Shown here piece by piece: positions 61,391 through 64,000 of a stretch of 64,000 nucleotides of DNA. Each line of letters starts with the position of its first letter. Position 1 is the stretch's first letter. Both the position numbers and the translations under genes were made by a program. Where the stretch lies: contig CANQSF010000008.1 of NCBI GenBank assembly GCA_947626345.1, positions 23,398-87,397 on the forward strand. The letters are read 5' to 3'. Under the pieces are notes generated by a model that saw nothing but the letters and a program-made list of their open reading frames with translations, was not told the DNA's origin and searched no databases. The DNA is from an uncultured Oscillospiraceae bacterium (GTDB taxonomy: Bacteria; Bacillota; Clostridia; Oscillospirales; Oscillospiraceae).

Positions 61391-61870
61391 ATGATCAAAC
61401 TGATACGATTTGATTTACAGAAAAAAGACGAATGGGATGATTTCTATGATTTGTTCAGTACGTTTCTGAGCGAAGTGTGCGGCGAAGAAGAATATCAAGA
61501 GGAGATCGACGATCTTCACAATGATGAACTGAACGCGGAAATGATCGGGCAGTCGCTTCGAGAACATGATCCGTATTTTGTTATGCGGATCGTCGAAAAT
61601 GAAGTTTGCATTGGATTGATCACCTATTCGTATAATGAGGAACGCAACAAGGGCTTTATCAACAACTTCTATGTATGTAGAGAGCGCAGAAGCTCCGGTG
61701 TTGGTTCCGCTGTATGTCGAATCGTCGAAAACCATCTTCGATCATTGGGCGCAAAGTATATAGAGACAAATCCTGCTGAAAAGGCTGAATGCTTTTATTT
61801 CCGTAATGGGTTTGAATTCTCTCGTGTATCATCAGACGGAGAGCGAATTTTTGGTAAGGCGATAGAATGA
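61391..61870 (+). CDS. GNAT-family N-acetyltransferase
   Basis: A 159-residue GNAT protein: MRIVENEVCIGLITYSYNEERNKGFINNFYVCRERRSSGVGSAVCRIVENHLRSLGAKYIETNPAEKAECFYFRNGF has the acetyl-CoA loop (RRSSGVGSAV) and the usual end motif. It is AT-rich compared with ispE and spoIIR on either side, and begins 3 nt after the fragment above, so the two probably came together. The acceptor is unknown. Confidence 0.85.
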   Translation: MIKLIRFDLQKKDEWDDFYDLFSTFLSEVCGEEEYQEEIDDLHNDELNAEMIGQSLREHDPYFVMRIVENEVCIGLITYSYNEERNKGFINNFYVCRERRSSGVGSAVCRIVENHLRSLGAKYIETNPAEKAECFYFRNGFEFSRVSSDGERIFGKAIE

Positions 61871-62021
61871 ACATACAACGGTTTTGGTCTGACGTTCTTG
61901 CACAGAGAGCAGACGAGATAAGTGCAGTACATCTCCAAAAACCTGCTTGCACCGAAAACCGCACGACCAACATAGTATAATCGATCCTATCACCGGCGAT
62001 AATCCCGTCGGTGATGTTTTT

Positions 62022-62639
62022 ATGCGGAAACGCCCCGAACCAAAGGGTACTTACGCCCTGAAAAAATGGGAGACGGCGCTGCTGATGGCGCTGTGCCTGT
62101 TCTTCCTCAGCGGTCTTCTGTCCTGCCGGACCCAGCGCGACCTGGCCGGCGGGCTGGTGCGGCTGCACGTGATCGCCAACTCTGACTCCCAGGCCGACCA
62201 GGCCGCCAAGCTCAAAATGCGGGACCGGGTGCTGGCGGTGCTCTCACCCGCCCTGGAGGGCTGCGCCAGCCGGGAGGATGCGGTTGACATAATTCAAGAC
62301 CATATCCCCGACTTGGAGGCGCTGGGAAACGTGGCCGTGACCCTGGGCACGGAGCGGTATCCCACCCGGGATTACGACACCTTCTCCCTGCCCGCAGGGG
62401 AATATCTGTCCCTGCGGGTGGTCATGGGCGCGGGACAGGGCCGCAACTGGTGGTGCGTGGTGTTCCCGCCGCTGTGCACCGAGGCGCTGGCGGAGCCGGC
62501 GGAGGACGTCTTTCAGGCGCTGCCCGACGGCAGCGCGGGCCTCATCACACAGGAGAGCGGCTACGTGATCCGGTTCCGGCTGGTGGAGTGGTGGAACGAT
62601 CTGGCCCAGTGGCTGGACGATACATTAAAGAATTATTAA
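62022..62639 (+). CDS. spoIIR: Stage II sporulation protein R
   Basis: A 205-residue exported signalling protein: an N-terminal membrane/signal segment (TALLMALCLFFLSGLLSC) and a mature domain with LVRLHVIANSDSQADQAAKLKMRDRVL (the SpoIIR hallmark), FSLPAGEYLSLRVVMGAGQGRNWWCVVFPPLC. In sporulation it crosses from the forespore and triggers SpoIIGA to activate sigma-E. The start is ATG 62022, preceded by GGTGATG; an ATCACCG/CGGTGAT dyad overlaps that ribosome binding site. It is strong evidence of a spore former. Confidence 0.95.
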   Translation: MRKRPEPKGTYALKKWETALLMALCLFFLSGLLSCRTQRDLAGGLVRLHVIANSDSQADQAAKLKMRDRVLAVLSPALEGCASREDAVDIIQDHIPDLEALGNVAVTLGTERYPTRDYDTFSLPAGEYLSLRVVMGAGQGRNWWCVVFPPLCTEALAEPAEDVFQALPDGSAGLITQESGYVIRFRLVEWWNDLAQWLDDTLKNY

Positions 62640-62650
62640 TCTCCTTCACA

Positions 62651-62679
62651 TTGACAACCCGCCCCGCCGATGGTATGCT
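62651..62679 (+). promoter_or_regulatory. Promoter before the YtvI-like gene
   Basis: TTGACA (62651-62656), 17-bp spacer, TATGCT (62674-62679). Confidence 0.6.
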
Positions 62680-62756
62680 GGATGAAAGTGGGAGTTTGCC
62701 TTTTCCGGTCCGTGCGGTCAGGCGCGGACCTATCGAGCGGAAGGGAGTGAGCCGTC

Positions 62757-63875
62757 ACGGACATCGACCGTCGCAGGAATTTCATCATCAACGCCGTCTA
62801 TGTGGCCCTGATCTTCGCCATCGTGATGCTGGTGGTGAAGTATGTGCTGGGACTGATCTGGCCGTTTTTCCTGGCCTTCGTCTTCTCCTGGTCCATGACG
62901 CCCCTCATCCGCTGGATGACGGTGAAGTGCCACCTCAAGCGTCCCATCGCCGCGGTCCTGTGCCTGCTGCTGTTTTTCACCGTCCTGGGCGGACTGCTGA
63001 CGGTGCTGCTGGTGAGCGTGGTGTCCTGGCTGCAGGATCTGATGGTCTTTCTGCCCCAGCTGTACCGGGATACCATCGAGCCCTGGCTGCAGGTCGCCAT
63101 GGGCTGGATCATGGACCTGGCCGAGCGGATGGGCCCCGACGCCTACGAGATCGTCAACTCCGCCATGCCCGACATCATCTCCTCCATCGGCAACGCCGTC
63201 ACCAGCTTCTCCATGCGGGCCGTGGGCGTGGTGTCCGGCCTGGTGACGAAGCTGCCCTCCATGCTGCTGAGCACCCTGATCTGCGTGATCGCCACGGTAT
63301 TCATGACCCTGGACTTCCACAAGATGACCGCCTTCCTGCTCCGGCAGCTGCCCGAGCGGGCCCGGCATGTGACCGTCAAGGCCAAGGAGACCTTCGTGTC
63401 CGTGGTGCTGAAATACGGCAAGAGCTACGGCATCATCATGGGCATCACCTTCTGCGAGCTGCTGGTGGGGCTGCTGCTCCTGCGGCAGCAGCAGGCGCCG
63501 CTGCTGGCCCTGCTCATCGCGATATTCGACATCTTCCCGGTGGTGGGGGCCGGCTTCATCCTCATCCCCTGGGCCATCATCACCCTGCTGGGCGGCGCCA
63601 CCGTCAAGGGCCTGGGCCTGATCGCCCTGTACATCGTCATCACCATCATCCGCCAGTTCATGGAGCCCCGTGTGGTGGGCCATCAGGTGGGGCTGCACCC
63701 ACTGGTGACCCTGATCGCCATGCTGGTGGGCACCAAGCTCTTCGGCGGCATCGGCCTGCTGGGCCTGCCCATCGCCTGCGCCATCATCAAGAACCTGGAC
63801 GACAGCGGCGTGATCCACCTGCTGCGCCGGGAGGACGTCCCCGCGCCCGTGCCGGAGGCGAGAGAAAAAAATTAA
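62757..63875 (+). CDS. AI-2E-family / YtvI-like membrane protein with a possible non-standard start
   Basis: A polytopic membrane protein of the AI-2E/YtvI family (PF01594-type): LIWPFFLAFVFSWSMTPLIRWM at the start, a soluble loop (QLYRDTIEPWLQVAMGW), and the C-terminal block LIAIFDIFPVVGAGFILIPWAIITLLGG and QFMEPRVVGHQVGLHPLVTLIAML. Clostridia YtvI proteins are sporulation membrane proteins. The conserved-looking N-terminus TDIDRRRNFIINAVYVALIF begins with ACG at 62757, and an in-frame stop at 62748-62750 bars any earlier start. The first normal start, GTG 62802, would drop these residues. AAGGGAG (62741-62747) fits initiation at ACG. An annotation start of 62802 is the alternative. Confidence 0.8.
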   Translation, partial: TDIDRRRNFIINAVYVALIFAIVMLVVKYVLGLIWPFFLAFVFSWSMTPLIRWMTVKCHLKRPIAAVLCLLLFFTVLGGLLTVLLVSVVSWLQDLMVFLPQLYRDTIEPWLQVAMGWIMDLAERMGPDAYEIVNSAMPDIISSIGNAVTSFSMRAVGVVSGLVTKLPSMLLSTLICVIATVFMTLDFHKMTAFLLRQLPERARHVTVKAKETFVSVVLKYGKSYGIIMGITFCELLVGLLLLRQQQAPLLALLIAIFDIFPVVGAGFILIPWAIITLLGGATVKGLGLIALYIVITIIRQFMEPRVVGHQVGLHPLVTLIAMLVGTKLFGGIGLLGLPIACAIIKNLDDSGVIHLLRREDVPAPVPEAREKN

Positions 63876-63893
63876 GATTTCTCCCGGGACCTA

Positions 63894-63922
63894 TTGACTT
63901 TTCCCCGGGAGGATGATAAAAT
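63894..63922 (+). promoter_or_regulatory. Promoter of the tRNA-Gly gene
   Basis: TTGACT (63894-63899), 17-bp spacer, TAAAAT (63917-63922). A CTCCCGGG ... CCCGGGAG inverted repeat (about 63881-63912) spans the same DNA and may end the preceding transcript. Confidence 0.6.
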
Positions 63923-63932
63923 TTCCTAGCTT

Positions 63933-64000
63933 GCGGGCGTAGCACAACGGCTAGTGCACCAGCCTTCCAAGCTGGGGACGTGGGTTCGATTCCCATCGCC
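63933..64000 (+). tRNA. tRNA-Gly (TCC), 3' end cut by window edge
   Basis: Starts GCGGGCGTAGCACAACGGCT (acceptor and D-arm); the anticodon loop CCTTCCAAG shows anticodon TCC, and a T-arm (GTGGGTTCGATTCCCAT) follows. The last acceptor bases and the CCA lie outside the window. Confidence 0.93.

Overview
The window looks like chromosome of a spore-forming, strictly anaerobic, GC-rich member of the Clostridia, most likely a gut Oscillospiraceae-type bacterium. This is inferred from gene content, not from a marker tree: a pyruvate:ferredoxin oxidoreductase, a three-subunit electron-bifurcating type [FeFe] hydrogenase, the sporulation genes spoIIR and a ytvI-like gene, an S-layer-homology protein and many TTG starts. 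Core genes are GC-rich; two blocks are clearly AT-richer and behave as imported DNA.

Layout. 1-9.8 kb: zinc-ribbon/transglutaminase-like protein (cut by the window edge), lipoprotein, birA, PFOR, PAP2 phosphatase, condensation-type acyltransferase, Ada-like zinc protein. 9.95-13.68 kb: an AT-richer patch bounded by two copies of one IS3-family element in direct orientation, an internally deleted remnant on the left and an intact copy on the right. Between them lies a two-gene tcmP plus radical-SAM cassette. The intact IS abuts the 3' end of ssrA (tmRNA). 13.68-15.1 kb: ssrA, a cyclophilin and smpB. 15.2-21.9 kb: MecA-like protein, NUDIX, murA, MBL hydrolase, rlmH, DUF2007, phosphosugar mutase, DUF1002.

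21.97-37.19 kb: an integrative element of about 15.2 kb. Its ends are defined by a CCGGAG direct repeat, and removing it rebuilds a perfect intrinsic terminator, so it sits in the terminator loop between the DUF1002 gene and the hydrogenase operon. It carries a large serine recombinase, TnpW and MobC-like proteins, a seven-copy iteron-like array followed by a run of hairpins, and a long AT-rich defence operon: HTH, MORC/MutL-like ATPase, Z1 helicase, PD-(D/E)XK nuclease, AIPR, cytosine methyltransferase, Vsr and HNH nuclease. An autoregulated-looking XRE + YhcG/DUF1016 nuclease pair follows. No relaxase gene is visible.

37.2-64 kb is core chromosome again: hydrogenase subunits, M32 carboxypeptidase, an AlgX-like/MBOAT O-acetylation pair, the rpmH-rnpA-yidD-yidC-jag cluster (without dnaA beside it), nucleoside kinase, hemZ, a flavoprotein, DUF362, a YcdB/SLH protein, rplJ-rplL with leader, a GNAT-NUDIX fusion, DUF1622, apgM-ispE, a small foreign patch with a GNAT, spoIIR, a ytvI-like gene and the start of a tRNA-Gly.

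Two themes cut across the window. PFOR would supply reduced ferredoxin to the bifurcating hydrogenase. A family of about 30-bp palindromes (half-site GGTATAATAGCG) recurs in intergenic regions and in three cases supplies the -10 box of a promoter (birA, smpB, apgM-ispE). No rRNA operon or CRISPR array was seen.
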